Shown in pieces: positions 19,201-27,571 of a DNA stretch of 56,825 nucleotides. Within the stretch, counting starts at the first letter, position 1. Every line of letters begins with the position of its first letter. The stretch covers positions 1 through 56,825 of the forward strand of contig JAUSNM010000077.1 in NCBI GenBank assembly GCA_030645535.1, read 5' to 3'. The DNA comes from Gallionella sp. (lineage in GTDB: Bacteria; Pseudomonadota; Gammaproteobacteria; Burkholderiales; Gallionellaceae). A program made the position numbers and the translations under genes. The notes beneath the pieces are model-generated. The model was not told the origin of the DNA. It worked only from the letters and a program-made list of their open reading frames with translations, and made no database searches.

Positions 19201-19539
19201 GCGCTGCAAGGCGAAGACTATCTCATCATCACCGCTGGCAATATGCATGCAGGAATGGCATCGCTTGCACTGAATCACGTGCAAGTCATACTCGGCGTGC
19301 AGCATCAGTCAGGTCTGAATATGCTGGCGTTTTTGCACAAAGCAGAAGAAATTCATCCTCTCAGCAGGCGTGTCCTGTTGTCGGACAGCCACGACGAAAC
19401 TGGCAGACTTGACCATGCCGCGAACGCCGGCATCATGCACCAATCCCTCACCAGACCGATTGCGGACGAGTATCTGCGCAAACATATAGGCGAGTCTTTT
19501 GCCTGCCACGCTGCGCGGCTTCTATCCCCTCCAAGCTAG
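16237..19539 (+). CDS. CBS(x4)-PAS-PAS-GGDEF-EAL-receiver protein, cyclic-di-GMP turnover
   Basis: A 1100-residue cytoplasmic protein without membrane segments. Two CBS pairs fill residues 1-265 (MTERDAVGLL-type ends such as GVFTERDAV and GILTERDAV). PAS domains lie at about 285-400 and 405-530 (NPAYSKLTGYALEDAVGK; NEAYTTITGYSAEDAIGK). GGDEF at 610-614 is intact and preceded by an inhibitory-site motif REGD. The EAL domain is intact (EALIRW from 739, ELTETMLM, DDFGTGYSS, EGVETEAQ). From about 970 a receiver-like domain starts (ILLIVDDDPAS), but the phospho-acceptor position is Gly (VILGVQ, about 1020), so it cannot be phosphorylated in the usual way. CBS pairs bind adenylates, so energy charge may set its output. 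It precedes flhDC and may govern the motile/sessile switch; that is inference. Confidence 0.9.
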   Translation: MKKVALSEILTPSIVTVAPDVIIAEVMAMMSQLAISCVVAVDAEHHPLGVFTERDAVGLLAKRRDAGQVKMADVMSTPPLCAESDMDFRAAYRMLLEHGFRHLVVVGANNQVLGIVTEGDFLRHLDVGDLSELKTVAKIMSCKVATADVDDTLADAVASMHRHSYSCVVITRDSSPIGILTERDAVRLAPLIAGSVSVALSSVMQAILITVTPDTSLPDAIKLMGMHKIRHLVIAGQGRLLGIVTRHDLVKTLQGSYVNLLHETIQLQRSELFQLGQQRTLFKLHAAALEASANAIIITDKDSLIKWANPAYSKLTGYALEDAVGKCPKELVKSGLQDQAFYEVLWQTILSGEVWQGEVVNKRKDGTLFNQEMTITPVRTENGEITHFIAIKQDISDRRQTEERLREAAAVMEHTHDGVVITDTTPRILVVNEAYTTITGYSAEDAIGKNPNIISSGRAGKDFYEAMWASVLKDGYWQGEVWNRRKNGECYPQLLTISTIYDDEQKPVRYVGVFADITQLKENQAKLEFMAHHDPLTKLPNRSLAESRLEHEIEQAHRHLHQIAVLFIDLDRFKAVNDSFGHLVGDELLCAVSERLGQRVREGDTLGRLGGDEFILLATPLTDTQDAAVIARDFIEVLSEPFKLSDNHEVFIGGSIGISLFPQDGVTVLELMKNADAAMYLAKRNGRNQFSFYTKELNAGACAQLAMENDLRRALSQNELILHYQPKVDLQSGKICGLEALIRWHRCGEEWVAPAVFIPLAEKSGLIMTIGSWVIEQACWQIRNWLDEGLSNIAVSINVSARQFRSGNLDKLVAQALNKYRIDAQYLELELTETMLMVEPDHAVATMLKLKQIGVKISLDDFGTGYSSFSYLSRFPIDTLKIDQSFVRGVTTEANAAEIASAIIGLAHRMNLRVIAEGVETEAQLAYLLEKDSDEIQGFHFSKALSPNEVSDMLRSGKSLPCAQKASARVRILLIVDDDPASLIDVEHALQGEDYLIITAGNMHAGMASLALNHVQVILGVQHQSGLNMLAFLHKAEEIHPLSRRVLLSDSHDETGRLDHAANAGIMHQSLTRPIADEYLRKHIGESFACHAARLLSPPS

Positions 19540-19731
19540 AGCAAGATTTTGCCCGATGCTGTAAAACAAGCCGGACGAAATTGAATGTTTTCTGAAAAAT
19601 TAACACAGGTTTTCTAACGTATTGTTTTTGAATGAATAACTTTTTAAGAAAAAGCCTAAAGTTTTTTCAGATACGGCCGATAACTGACCAGAGTATCAGT
19701 TTGACCCCTCGCAAACGGTACTTTGCAATGG

Positions 19732-19766
19732 AACTCCAGTTCGTTTACGAACTGGAGTTTTTTGCT
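19732..19766 (+). terminator. Strong Rho-independent terminator before flhDC
   Basis: aactccagttcgt and acgaactggagtt form a 13 bp perfect stem with a 2-base loop and run into a T tract (tttttt). It ends the upstream GGDEF/EAL transcript about 190 bases after the stop. Confidence 0.9.
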
Positions 19767-19830
19767 TTGTAGGTGTTCTTCCTACATTTCTGATGCTTGA
19801 ACCCCTGCAATAAAATCAGCCTATTTCCAT

Positions 19831-19859
19831 TTGATTTTTTCTCGCCGTTCGCGCAGAAT
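19831..19859 (+). promoter_or_regulatory. Candidate sigma-70 promoter for flhDC
   Basis: ttgatt (19831-19836), a 17-base spacer and cagaat (19854-19859), about 96 bases before the flhD ATG. The rest of the 415-base gap 19540-19954 holds the terminator above and no coding frame. A regulated, long leader is usual for flhDC. No regulator site is identified. Confidence 0.35.
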
Positions 19860-19954
19860 GCGGTTGTGGAAATTGGACGTTTAGTTTCATGATGTTACCT
19901 GCAGTTGTTAAATAATAAGGTTAGCGTTTTGGACTCGTATACAAGGGGTTAAAT

Positions 19955-20272
19955 ATGAACACCATGCAATTGCAAGAAGGTATTCGCGACATCAACCTGA
20001 CTTACCTGATGCTGGCCCAGCAAATGGTCAAGCAGGACAAGTCCGCCGCTATTTTTCGTCTGGGCTTAAGTCAGGAGATGGTCGATCTGATCGGCGGTCT
20101 GACGCCCGCACAGATCATCAAGATGGCGAGTTGCAATATGCTGTTGTGCAGCTTCCGCTTTGACGAGAATACCCTGCTGAATATGGTCACTGATTACAGC
20201 AAGAGTCGCATGATGGCGCAAATGCATGCGGCTATTTTGATGTCCTCCCAGCCTGTCGAAGAAGTTGTATAG
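19955..20272 (+). CDS. flhD: Flagellar master regulator subunit FlhD
   Basis: A 105-residue all-helical protein, near the usual FlhD length. IRDINLTYLMLAQQMVKQDKSAAIFRLG and LTPAQIIKMASCNMLLCSFRFDE match the family strongly. FlhD joins FlhC in a hexamer that activates class II flagellar promoters with sigma-70. The ribosome site is aaggggtt. flhC follows after 17 bases. Confidence 0.95.
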   Translation: MNTMQLQEGIRDINLTYLMLAQQMVKQDKSAAIFRLGLSQEMVDLIGGLTPAQIIKMASCNMLLCSFRFDENTLLNMVTDYSKSRMMAQMHAAILMSSQPVEEVV

Positions 20273-20289
20273 CGGGCGTAAGGTCTGAC

Positions 20290-20838
20290 GTGGCAACGAA
20301 AACGGTATTGGGTGAGGCGCAGCAAGTCAAGATCGCTACCGATTTAATTGAGATGGGTGCGCGTCTGCAGGTTTTGCAGGAAGAAACCAGCCTCAGCCGT
20401 GAACGCCTGCTAAAACTCTACAAAGAAGTCAAAGGTGAATCACCCTCCAAGGGGATGTTGCCCTATTCCACGGACTGGTTTATCAGCTGGCAGCCCAATA
20501 TTCACTCATCCCTGTTCATGGGAATTTACCAGTTCCTGGTCAAAAATGCCGGAATCGATGGCGTGCATGCTTTGATTACCGCTTATCGTTTATATCTTGA
20601 TCAGGTGCAAGGTATAGAGGGTGGCGAGGTGGTATTGAGCATCACACGTGCCTGGTTTCTGGTGCGCTTCTTCAATGCCGGCATGATGCAACTGGTTCCT
20701 TGTCGTGAATGTGCAGGATACTTTGTCACGCATACGAATGAATTGCACAGCCACTATGTGTGCGGCATCTGTCACCCACCCGCACGTGCCGGGAAAACTA
20801 ACGCAAAAGCTAAGCTGTTGGCAGAACAAGTCAGCTAG
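20290..20838 (+). CDS. flhC: Flagellar master regulator subunit FlhC
   Basis: A 182-residue protein that begins with GTG, preceded by gtaaggtctgac. GYFVTHTNELHSHYVCGICHPP with VPCRECAG supplies the four zinc cysteines of FlhC. YSTDWFISWQPNIHSSLF is also conserved. It binds DNA with FlhD. The tail is normal and the stop is followed 2 bases later by a heptamer tract. Confidence 0.95.
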   Translation: MATKTVLGEAQQVKIATDLIEMGARLQVLQEETSLSRERLLKLYKEVKGESPSKGMLPYSTDWFISWQPNIHSSLFMGIYQFLVKNAGIDGVHALITAYRLYLDQVQGIEGGEVVLSITRAWFLVRFFNAGMMQLVPCRECAGYFVTHTNELHSHYVCGICHPPARAGKTNAKAKLLAEQVS

Positions 20839-20840
20839 TA

Positions 20841-20875
20841 TTTCCCGTTTCCCGTTTCCCGTTTCCCGTTTCCCG
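20841..20875. repeat. Heptamer repeat, 5 units of TTTCCCG
   Basis: Five perfect TTTCCCG units directly after the flhC stop codon, then a partial sixth (tttcg). It lies in the 155-base gap between flhC and motA. Confidence 0.93.
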
Positions 20876-20993
20876 TTTCGTCAGTTGTTGATGAGATAAT
20901 CTAAGAAAAAGCCGAGTACGTGCAATCTGACATCACTCGTTGCGCTGATTTGTTTTAGAATGCACCGGCAGAAATAATAACGAGGAGTGCTGC

Positions 20994-21848
20994 ATGTTAG
21001 TAATCGTAGGCTATTTGGTAGTGATAGGGGCGATTTTCGGTGGATTTGCCCTGGCTGGCGGTCACCTGGCGGCATTGTTGCAACCGGTCGAACTGCTGAT
21101 GATATTTGGCGGTGCGATGGGCGCTTTTTTCGTTGGCAACAACATGGTGACCATCAAGTCCACCCTCAAAGACTTGCCTACGGTATTTAAGGGATCTAAA
21201 TATACAAAAGACGCGTACATGCAGCTGATGTCGTTGTTGTATGAATTGCTGACAAAAGTCCGTAAGGAAGGGCTGATGTCGATAGAAAACGATGTTGAAG
21301 AACCACAAGATAGCCCGGTTTTTTCCAAATATCCCCTGGTTTCGTCAGATCACCATGTAGTCGAATTTATTACGGATTACCTGCGCATTATGGTCAGCGG
21401 CAATCTCAATGCAATGGAAATTGAGAACCTGATGGACGTCGAACTTGAAACGCATCATCACGAAGCCATGGTCTCTTCGCATGTCATTGCCAAGCTGGCG
21501 GACGGTATGCCGGCGTTTGGTATTGTCGCCGCGGTGATGGGCGTGGTGCATACCATGGAGTCAGTCGGTCTGCCGCCAGCGGAATTAGGTATATTGATCG
21601 CGCATGCGCTGGTCGGAACGTTCCTGGGTATTTTGCTTGCCTATGGATTCGTAGGGCCGCTCGCCAGCTTGTTGGAGCAGAAGGCTGAGGAGAGTGGCAA
21701 GATGCTTCAGACTATCAAGGTGACGCTGTTGGCTAACCTTAACGGCTACGCGCCCGCGATGGCGGTTGAATTCGGCCGCAAAGCGCTGAGTTCTGCCGAT
21801 CGCCCGGGCTTTCTCGAGCTCGAAGCACACGTCAAGCAAAAGCGCTAA
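20994..21848 (+). CDS. motA: Flagellar stator protein MotA
   Basis: A 284-residue membrane protein with four hydrophobic segments (about 1-20, 30-50, 170-190, 200-222). FGIVAAVMGVVHTMESVGLPPAELGILIAHALVGTFLGI is the conserved third/fourth helix pair lining the ion path. It forms the stator with MotB. The ribosome site is gaggag. It is the first of two stator pairs in the window; this one has the longer, MotA-type sequence. Confidence 0.95.
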   Translation: MLVIVGYLVVIGAIFGGFALAGGHLAALLQPVELLMIFGGAMGAFFVGNNMVTIKSTLKDLPTVFKGSKYTKDAYMQLMSLLYELLTKVRKEGLMSIENDVEEPQDSPVFSKYPLVSSDHHVVEFITDYLRIMVSGNLNAMEIENLMDVELETHHHEAMVSSHVIAKLADGMPAFGIVAAVMGVVHTMESVGLPPAELGILIAHALVGTFLGILLAYGFVGPLASLLEQKAEESGKMLQTIKVTLLANLNGYAPAMAVEFGRKALSSADRPGFLELEAHVKQKR

Positions 21849-21858
21849 GAAGCAGCTG

Positions 21859-21914
21859 GTAGTCTGTAGCTCGTAGTTAGTAGCTACCCGCCACAAGCCA
21901 CCCGCTACAAGCTA
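21859..21914. repeat. Heptamer-phased repeat between motA and motB (8 units)
   Basis: Eight 7 bp units in register: GTAGTCT, GTAGCTC, GTAGTTA, GTAGCTA, CCCGCCA, CAAGCCA, CCCGCTA, CAAGCTA. The left four and right four are partly inverted relative to each other (gtagcta against tagcttg). Confidence 0.75.
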
Positions 21915-21932
21915 AATAAATTCTGGGAAGAT

Positions 21933-22910
21933 ATGTCTGAGGATAAGAATAAAAGACCCATCGTTATCAAGCGCATCAAAAAGGTGGCCGGAGGTCACCA
22001 TGGCGGTGCGTGGAAAATTGCCTATGCCGACTTCGTTACGGCGATGATGGCTTTTTTCTTGTTGATGTGGCTGTTGGGATCAGCCGGAAAAAGCGATTTG
22101 GCAGGGATTGCCCAGTATTTCAAGACGCCGCTCAAGGTGGCTTTGGCAGGCGGATCTGGCAGTGGTGATAGCTCCAGCATCATCAAGGGCGGCGGCAATG
22201 ATTTGACGCGTAGTTCGGGGCAGGTAAAGTCCGGAGCCGCCGCGCCCGATACAAAAATAATCAACGTTAAAGAGTCTCAGCAGGAATTTCTGCGTAAGGA
22301 GCGGGAAAAGGAGTTAAGCAAGCTTAAGGAATTGAAGGCCGGCATCGAAAAATCGATTGAAAGCAATGAAAAGCTCAAGCAATTCAAGAACCAGATTCTG
22401 CTCGATATCACCAGCGAAGGATTGCGTATTCAAATCGTGGATGAAAAAAATCGTCCGATGTTCCAAAGCGGTCGCGCACAGCTCGAGCCTTACACCCGGG
22501 AAATATTGCATGCGATCGGGCAGACGTTAAACGATGTGCCTAATAAAGTGAGTATCTCAGGACACACTGACGCGTCGCTGTATAGCGGAGGCGGTGCGGG
22601 TTACAGCAATTGGGAATTGTCTGCGGACAGAGCTAATGCCTCGCGCCGGGAACTGATTACCGGGGGTTTGAGTGAAGAAAAAATAGTGCGTGTGGTGGGG
22701 TTGTCTTCAGCGGTGTTATTCAAAAAGGACGACCCTCTTAATCCAACCAATCGCCGTATCAGCTTGATTGTAATGAATAAAAAAGCGGAGGAGGCTGCCA
22801 GTCATGACGGTGGCACCGTTGGCGTGGATGCCGATGGTGACGCGCAAAATGTTAAGGACACTATCAATCAAGGCGTGCAGGCGCTACCTGCTGCCCGCCC
22901 CGCACATTGA
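21933..22910 (+). CDS. motB: Flagellar stator protein MotB
   Basis: A 325-residue protein with a single N-terminal membrane helix, AYADFVTAMMAFFLLMWLLG, carrying the conserved proton-carrying Asp. A periplasmic linker follows, then an OmpA-like peptidoglycan-binding domain (about 190-285: GHTDASLYSGG, NWELSADRANASRREL, NPTNRRISLIV). The N-terminus KRPIVIKRIKKVAGGHHGGAWK is typical of MotB. The Asp in a MAFFLLMW context suggests proton use. It is separated from motA by the heptamer repeat only. Confidence 0.95.
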   Translation: MSEDKNKRPIVIKRIKKVAGGHHGGAWKIAYADFVTAMMAFFLLMWLLGSAGKSDLAGIAQYFKTPLKVALAGGSGSGDSSSIIKGGGNDLTRSSGQVKSGAAAPDTKIINVKESQQEFLRKEREKELSKLKELKAGIEKSIESNEKLKQFKNQILLDITSEGLRIQIVDEKNRPMFQSGRAQLEPYTREILHAIGQTLNDVPNKVSISGHTDASLYSGGGAGYSNWELSADRANASRRELITGGLSEEKIVRVVGLSSAVLFKKDDPLNPTNRRISLIVMNKKAEEAASHDGGTVGVDADGDAQNVKDTINQGVQALPAARPAH

Positions 22911-23140
22911 CTTCAAAGCTAATAAGCCATTATCCCTGCATTGCCGTTTCCGACTGCCCCGGCCCCGGAATGTTGCAGTCGGGGAGCCGGAATAAATACA
23001 GGTAATAGATCCCCGCTAGACTGCAGGCTCGAAACTTCGCTTCGCTATTTCCCGCGAGTATGACAAATAAATCGAGCCTGATATGTATTGCAATGAGCTT
23101 CAATCCCGTGAATTGGCGGGGTTTCTTTTCTCTGTTCGCC
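22911..23140. other. Intergenic stretch with a hairpin after motB
   Basis: Part of the 313-base gap between motB and the first chemoreceptor. ccgactgc (22950-22957) pairs with gcagtcgg (22975-22982) but no T run follows. A weaker hairpin near 23104-23122 (cccg/cggg, then tttcttttctct) could be a poor terminator. No gene is seen. Confidence 0.4.
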
Positions 23141-23167
23141 TAAAGAAGTTTCATTCTTTGCCGTTAC
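23141..23167 (+). promoter_or_regulatory. Sigma-28 (FliA) promoter for the first chemoreceptor
   Basis: taaagaag (23141-23148), an 11-base spacer, and gccgttac (23160-23167) match the flagellar consensus TAAAGTTT-N11-GCCGATAA. It lies 56 bases before the ATG at 23224. fliA is encoded at 44581. Confidence 0.75.
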
Positions 23168-23223
23168 AGTAACAACGCCGTAATATTTGCACTTTAAACG
23201 CAGTTTTGTCAGGAGAGCAGGAA

Positions 23224-24849
23224 ATGATTAATTGGTGGAATTGTTTGTCGCTGAAAAATAAATTACAGTTTCCCATCCAATTGATCTTACTGGTGGTGAT
23301 GATCCTGGCGCAGCGTGTGGCACTGGATAAGTTTGAAGCCAGCGTGTTATATGAGGCAAAACAAAAGGCGCTGGTTTCCGCTGACGGCGTACTGAATGGC
23401 CTGAATATGCTGATGATTAACGGCATCATCAGTGATGCCGAGCAGCGTGCCCTGTATGTCAAAAAAATGGGTGCGTCGGATAAAGTTAATGAATTGCGCG
23501 TGATACGCAACAAGCCGGTACAGGATCAATTCGGGCCGGGCTTGCCCTCCGAGCAGGCAGTCGATGCAATGGATCATGCAGCATTTGACAGCGCTCAGGT
23601 GCAAACCATGTTGTCGGAAGAAACAGGTAAGCAGTCATTGCGTGTGGTTGTGCCTTTCATCGCTCACAAGGATTTTCGCGGCACCAACTGCCTGATGTGT
23701 CACACCGTGCCTGAGGGTACAGTGAATGGCGCGGCGAGCATCACGCTGGATCTGTCGGATGAATTTGCCGTGATGCGTCAGGCGAATTATGTGATGTGGG
23801 GCGCGCAACTGGCCGTGCAGGTGTTCCTGTATTTTGTGATCGGCTGGTTGATCAGCTTCATGACCCGGCCCGCACGTGAATTGCAACTCGTCATGCAAGC
23901 CATGCAGACCAGCGGCGACTTATCCAAACGCGCCATCGTGCGCAGCGGCGATGAAATCGGCCATACGGCTCAAGCTTTCAACGACCTTGCGCAAGGCTTT
24001 CAGGTTATCGTAAGCCAGGTCGAAGGGCATGCAGGGCAAGTCGTCACCTCCGCGCACAAACTGGCTGATAATGCCGGAGAAATTGCACGGGGGCTGCAGT
24101 TGCAAGCGGATGCTGCGGACAGCACCTCCAGCGCCGTGAGCCAGGTCAGTAACAGCATCAATCAGGTGGCCGAAAGCGCCGGCCTGGTCGCCCGTCTGTC
24201 GGAGGAGAGTGCCGAGCGTGCTCATCAAGGCCAGCGCAGTCTGCAAGACATGATGCAGGAACTGGAACTGGTCGAGCGCGCGGTCAATGAAATCGCGAGT
24301 TCCGTCAGTGAATTCGTCAGCAATACCCAAAGCATCACCAATATGACGCAGCAAGTACGCGACATCGCCGAACAGACCAATCTGCTGGCGCTGAATGCGG
24401 CGATAGAGGCTGCGCGTGCCGGTGAACAGGGGCGCGGCTTTGCCGTGGTGGCGGATGAAGTGCGCAAGCTGGCAGAAAAGTCGGCATTGTCCGCATCGCA
24501 AATTGATGAGGTGACGCAAACCATAGGCACGCAATCAGGGCAGGTTGACAGGACGATAAAGCGCGGTATCAGTGCGCTGCAAAGCAGCAAGGCGCATATC
24601 AGCGAGGTGAACAGTGTGCTGAGTTCGTCGAATGATTCGGTGGATGGTGTGAACCGCGGGCTGGAGGAAATCGTAGGCTCAATCAACCAGCAGCGCGATG
24701 CCAGTCAGGAAATCGCCCGTAATGTTGAGCGCATCGCCAGTATGGCGAATAGCAGTAATCAAGTGGTCAAGAGCTCGGTGGCAGAAGCCCGCCAGATGGA
24801 GTTGATCTCAGAGGATTTGAGCAAGACGGTGGGGCGATTCAAAGTCTAA
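23224..24849 (+). CDS. Methyl-accepting chemotaxis protein with periplasmic haem-c (CxxCH) sensor domain
   Basis: A 541-residue transmembrane receptor. A membrane helix (about 15-34) precedes a periplasmic domain to about residue 195; it holds CLMCH (156-160), a covalent haem-c site in a [13 protein letters not shown] context, as in DUF3365/Tll0287-type sensor domains. A second helix follows (about 193-215), then HAMP and a methyl-accepting coiled coil with the conserved tip [20 protein letters not shown] and [18 protein letters not shown]. The family senses redox state or gases such as oxygen, NO or CO. ATG 23224 after aggagag is preferred over TTG at 23206. A sigma-28 promoter precedes it. 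Confidence 0.88.
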   Translation: MINWWNCLSLKNKLQFPIQLILLVVMILAQRVALDKFEASVLYEAKQKALVSADGVLNGLNMLMINGIISDAEQRALYVKKMGASDKVNELRVIRNKPVQDQFGPGLPSEQAVDAMDHAAFDSAQVQTMLSEETGKQSLRVVVPFIAHKDFRGTNCLMCHTVPEGTVNGAASITLDLSDEFAVMRQANYVMWGAQLAVQVFLYFVIGWLISFMTRPARELQLVMQAMQTSGDLSKRAIVRSGDEIGHTAQAFNDLAQGFQVIVSQVEGHAGQVVTSAHKLADNAGEIARGLQLQADAADSTSSAVSQVSNSINQVAESAGLVARLSEESAERAHQGQRSLQDMMQELELVERAVNEIASSVSEFVSNTQSITNMTQQVRDIAEQTNLLALNAAIEAARAGEQGRGFAVVADEVRKLAEKSALSASQIDEVTQTIGTQSGQVDRTIKRGISALQSSKAHISEVNSVLSSSNDSVDGVNRGLEEIVGSINQQRDASQEIARNVERIASMANSSNQVVKSSVAEARQMELISEDLSKTVGRFKV

Positions 24850-24865
24850 TTGATAATTATCAATT
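24848..24865. repeat. Perfect 18 bp palindrome between receptor genes
   Basis: aattgataattatcaatt is self-complementary over its full length and overlaps the TAA of the first receptor gene. It may be a protein-binding site or a small hairpin; no T tract follows. Confidence 0.5.
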
Positions 24866-24893
24866 GTTAACTACCTCTCAACAGGGAACTACC

Positions 24894-26972
24894 ATGCAAA
24901 ACAAGCACGCAAATGTGACGCAAAAGGAAGTTTCCATTCCGAGTGGTACGGTGTTAATCACCAAGACCGATACACGTGGCATCATCACCCATACGAATGA
25001 TGCGTTCGTGGCGGTATCAGGATATTCGCGTGCAGAGTTAATTGGCAAGAGTCACAACATCGTGCGTCATCCGGATATGCCGCCGCAGGCCTTTCGGTGG
25101 CTGTGGGACACGCTCAAATCCGAGCGTCCCTGGCGCGGCATGGTCAAGAATCGCTGCAAGAATGGCGATTACTATTGGGTGCGCGCGACCGTGGCTCCCG
25201 TCATCGAAGGCGGAAAAATTATCGGTTATGTGTCGGTGCGCAAAGCGGCCACACGCAATCAGATCTCTGAAGCGGAAACGTTGTATCGCAATTTGAATCA
25301 GAGCGGAGCGCAGGTCGTCTCCAAGTATGAGCGCTTCAGGATCAAAAACTGGTCGATGAAGGGCAAGTTGCAGACGGCGATTCAGATTCCGCTGCTGCTG
25401 ATTCTGACCCTGGCACAGTTATATGTGACCAGTTCGCTGAAAGAGGATGCCTTAGTCGGTGCAGAAGAAAGAGGTAATCTGATCGCTAATCAGATCATCG
25501 ATAGTTCCAACATGTTGATGGTGACCGGACAAATCGGCGAAGCAGATAATCGCCGCTTGCTGATCAAAAAAGTGACCTCTTCAGGCAACGTTAAATCGGC
25601 ACAGGTGGTTCGCACACAACAAGTCGCCACTCAATATGGTGCGGGATTGCCGGAAGAGCAAATCAAGGATGATGTGCAACGTCAGGTGCTGGAGAGCGGG
25701 AAGCAGAAAATAGTCATCTCCGACGATGCGTCCGGTGATCCGGTGTTGCGTGTGGTGACGCCTTATCTGGCCAGTAAAAATTTTCATGGCACGGATTGCA
25801 CCGCTTGCCATAGCGTGGCTGAAAATGCCATTGTCGGCGCATCGGATCTGCTGATCGATCTCAAGCCGGACTTTGCACGTATCAACCAGATGGAGCTGCA
25901 CATGGTGACAGGGCAGCTGCTGTTGCAGCTGTTCTTGTATTTCTTCATCGGTTTCTGCGTGGATAAATTCATCCGCCGCCCCCTGGCTGATGTGGACAGA
26001 GAGTTCCGCAACATCATGGAAGGTAATCTGGATACCGAACTGGATGTGTCGATACAGGATGAGATGGGGCAGTTGCTGTGCGCAATTCAATCCATGCAAT
26101 GCTATTTGCGCACCATGGTGGACGAAATCGTCACGCCGGTGGCTTACATCCAGGGATGTATCAACGACGTGGATGGCAGGGTGAGCGGCGTGGCTCAAAA
26201 TGCCGTGACTGAGCAAGATCATATTCAGACCATTGCCGCCACGATGGAGCAGTTTAGTCAATCTGTCGTGGAAGTGGCGCACATGGCAGCCGAGTCGCTC
26301 AAAGATGCACGAGCCATGCAGAGCATCGTCGAGGAAAATAATCGCAACATGGAGCTGAGTATTTCCGCAACCGGCAAAGTGGCGCATACCGTGGAAACAT
26401 CGAGCAAGAATATCGCCGATCTGGGCGTGTCCATTCAAAAGATCGGCAGCATCGCCAATGCGATCAAAGACATCGCTGAGCAGACCAACCTGCTGGCGTT
26501 GAATGCGGCGATTGAAGCTGCGCGAGCCGGTGAGCAAGGGCGCGGTTTTGCCGTGGTGGCCGATGAGGTGCGCAAGCTGGCTGAGCGCACTGCCACCAGT
26601 ACCCGGGATATCGCCATCACCATCAGCGAGATTACGACCATTTCCGATGCCGCAGTGGAATCCATGCAGAGTGCGGTAGGCGAAGTGGAAACGGGGATCA
26701 CGCTGATACGCAAAAATGGTGAAGGGTTAAAGGAAATTATGGTGGCGGCTGTTAACGTGGCGCAACATGTCGAGCATATCGCTGATGCATCGCAGGAGCA
26801 ATCTACGGCCAGTGAGGGGGCGACGCAAAGCCTGGAACGCATTGCCAATCTTGTTAATAGTAACGTGCAATCTGTGCAGGATGCCAGGGCGGCAGCTAAA
26901 GAATTGGCAAAATCTGCCGATGAGTTGAGCAAAGCCGGTTATCCGCTGACCAAGTGTGCATTAAGGTCGTGA
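24894..26972 (+). CDS. Chemoreceptor with cytoplasmic PAS domain and periplasmic haem-c domain (dual sensor)
   Basis: A 692-residue receptor. An Aer-like PAS domain at about 15-125 ([39 protein letters not shown]) lies before the first membrane helix (about 165-182). A periplasmic domain follows with CTACH (302-306) in [14 protein letters not shown], the same haem-c type as the previous receptor. A second helix (about 335-360), HAMP, and a signalling domain with [20 protein letters not shown] follow. The last residues ([12 protein letters not shown]) are unlike usual receptor tails. ATG 24894 (after acaggga) is preferred over TTG 24864. Directly after its TGA is an in-frame fragment of another receptor. 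Confidence 0.87.
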   Translation: MQNKHANVTQKEVSIPSGTVLITKTDTRGIITHTNDAFVAVSGYSRAELIGKSHNIVRHPDMPPQAFRWLWDTLKSERPWRGMVKNRCKNGDYYWVRATVAPVIEGGKIIGYVSVRKAATRNQISEAETLYRNLNQSGAQVVSKYERFRIKNWSMKGKLQTAIQIPLLLILTLAQLYVTSSLKEDALVGAEERGNLIANQIIDSSNMLMVTGQIGEADNRRLLIKKVTSSGNVKSAQVVRTQQVATQYGAGLPEEQIKDDVQRQVLESGKQKIVISDDASGDPVLRVVTPYLASKNFHGTDCTACHSVAENAIVGASDLLIDLKPDFARINQMELHMVTGQLLLQLFLYFFIGFCVDKFIRRPLADVDREFRNIMEGNLDTELDVSIQDEMGQLLCAIQSMQCYLRTMVDEIVTPVAYIQGCINDVDGRVSGVAQNAVTEQDHIQTIAATMEQFSQSVVEVAHMAAESLKDARAMQSIVEENNRNMELSISATGKVAHTVETSSKNIADLGVSIQKIGSIANAIKDIAEQTNLLALNAAIEAARAGEQGRGFAVVADEVRKLAERTATSTRDIAITISEITTISDAAVESMQSAVGEVETGITLIRKNGEGLKEIMVAAVNVAQHVEHIADASQEQSTASEGATQSLERIANLVNSNVQSVQDARAAAKELAKSADELSKAGYPLTKCALRS

Positions 26973-27494
26973 AAAACAGGTGAGATTGAGCAGCTGGCAG
27001 TCAACGATATCGCCGATCAGACCAATCTGCTGGCGTTGAATGCGGCCATTGAGGCCGCTCGTGCCGGCGAACAAGGCGGGGGTTTTGCGGTGGTAGCGGA
27101 CGAAGTGCGCAAGCTGGCGGAAAAATCCGCGCAATCGGCAAATGAAATCGATCGCGTGACCAGTTCATTAAACCAGAAATCGGAAGATGTGGAAGCCACC
27201 ATGCAGAAAGGGTTGCGTTCTCTGATGACCACCCAGCAACAAGTCGAACGTGTATCACTTGTGTTGACGGAGGCGGGGGGCGCTGTTGAACAATCCAGTC
27301 GTGGTGTGCACGACATTGCAATATCAGTCAAGGAGCAAAGTCTGGCTAGCAGCGAAATCGCGCGCAACATTGAACAAATCGCACAGATGTTCGAAGAGAG
27401 TCACAGCGCAGTCGAATCCAATACACAGGATATCCTGCAGTTCGAGCGGTTGTCCCGTGAGTTGCAAGGTGTTGTGAGCAGATTCAGGGTTTAA
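26973..27494 (+). pseudogene. Orphan C-terminal fragment of a methyl-accepting chemotaxis protein
   Basis: Open frame in the same phase as the preceding receptor, beginning right after its TGA ([20 protein letters not shown]...) and running 173 codons to the natural receptor end, VVSRFRV. It holds only the tip and C-terminal half of a signalling domain; no sensor, membrane or HAMP part is present. The tip reads [10 protein letters not shown], with Gly in place of the near-invariant Arg of GEQGRGF. There is no ATG with a ribosome site; only TTG at 27036 could serve. It most resembles the two receptors downstream ([19 protein letters not shown]). A deleted duplicate is the simplest reading. Confidence 0.75.
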
Positions 27495-27571
27495 AGAACA
27501 GTCGTTAGCGTAAGTTAACCCGGCGCAGATAGGGCGGCTGGTTTTAAGTTGTTGTTTACAAAGGTATTTAT

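Noticed and set aside
26970..26972. Programmed readthrough or selenocysteine at the TGA between receptor and fragment
   Set aside because: The upstream receptor already has a complete signalling domain, and the fragment repeats the same part; duplication remnant is simpler. No selenocysteine element is visible.
27495..27530. Sigma-28 promoter before the receptor at 27572 (taaagaac)
   Set aside because: The -10 at the right distance (taagttaa) matches the consensus too poorly.
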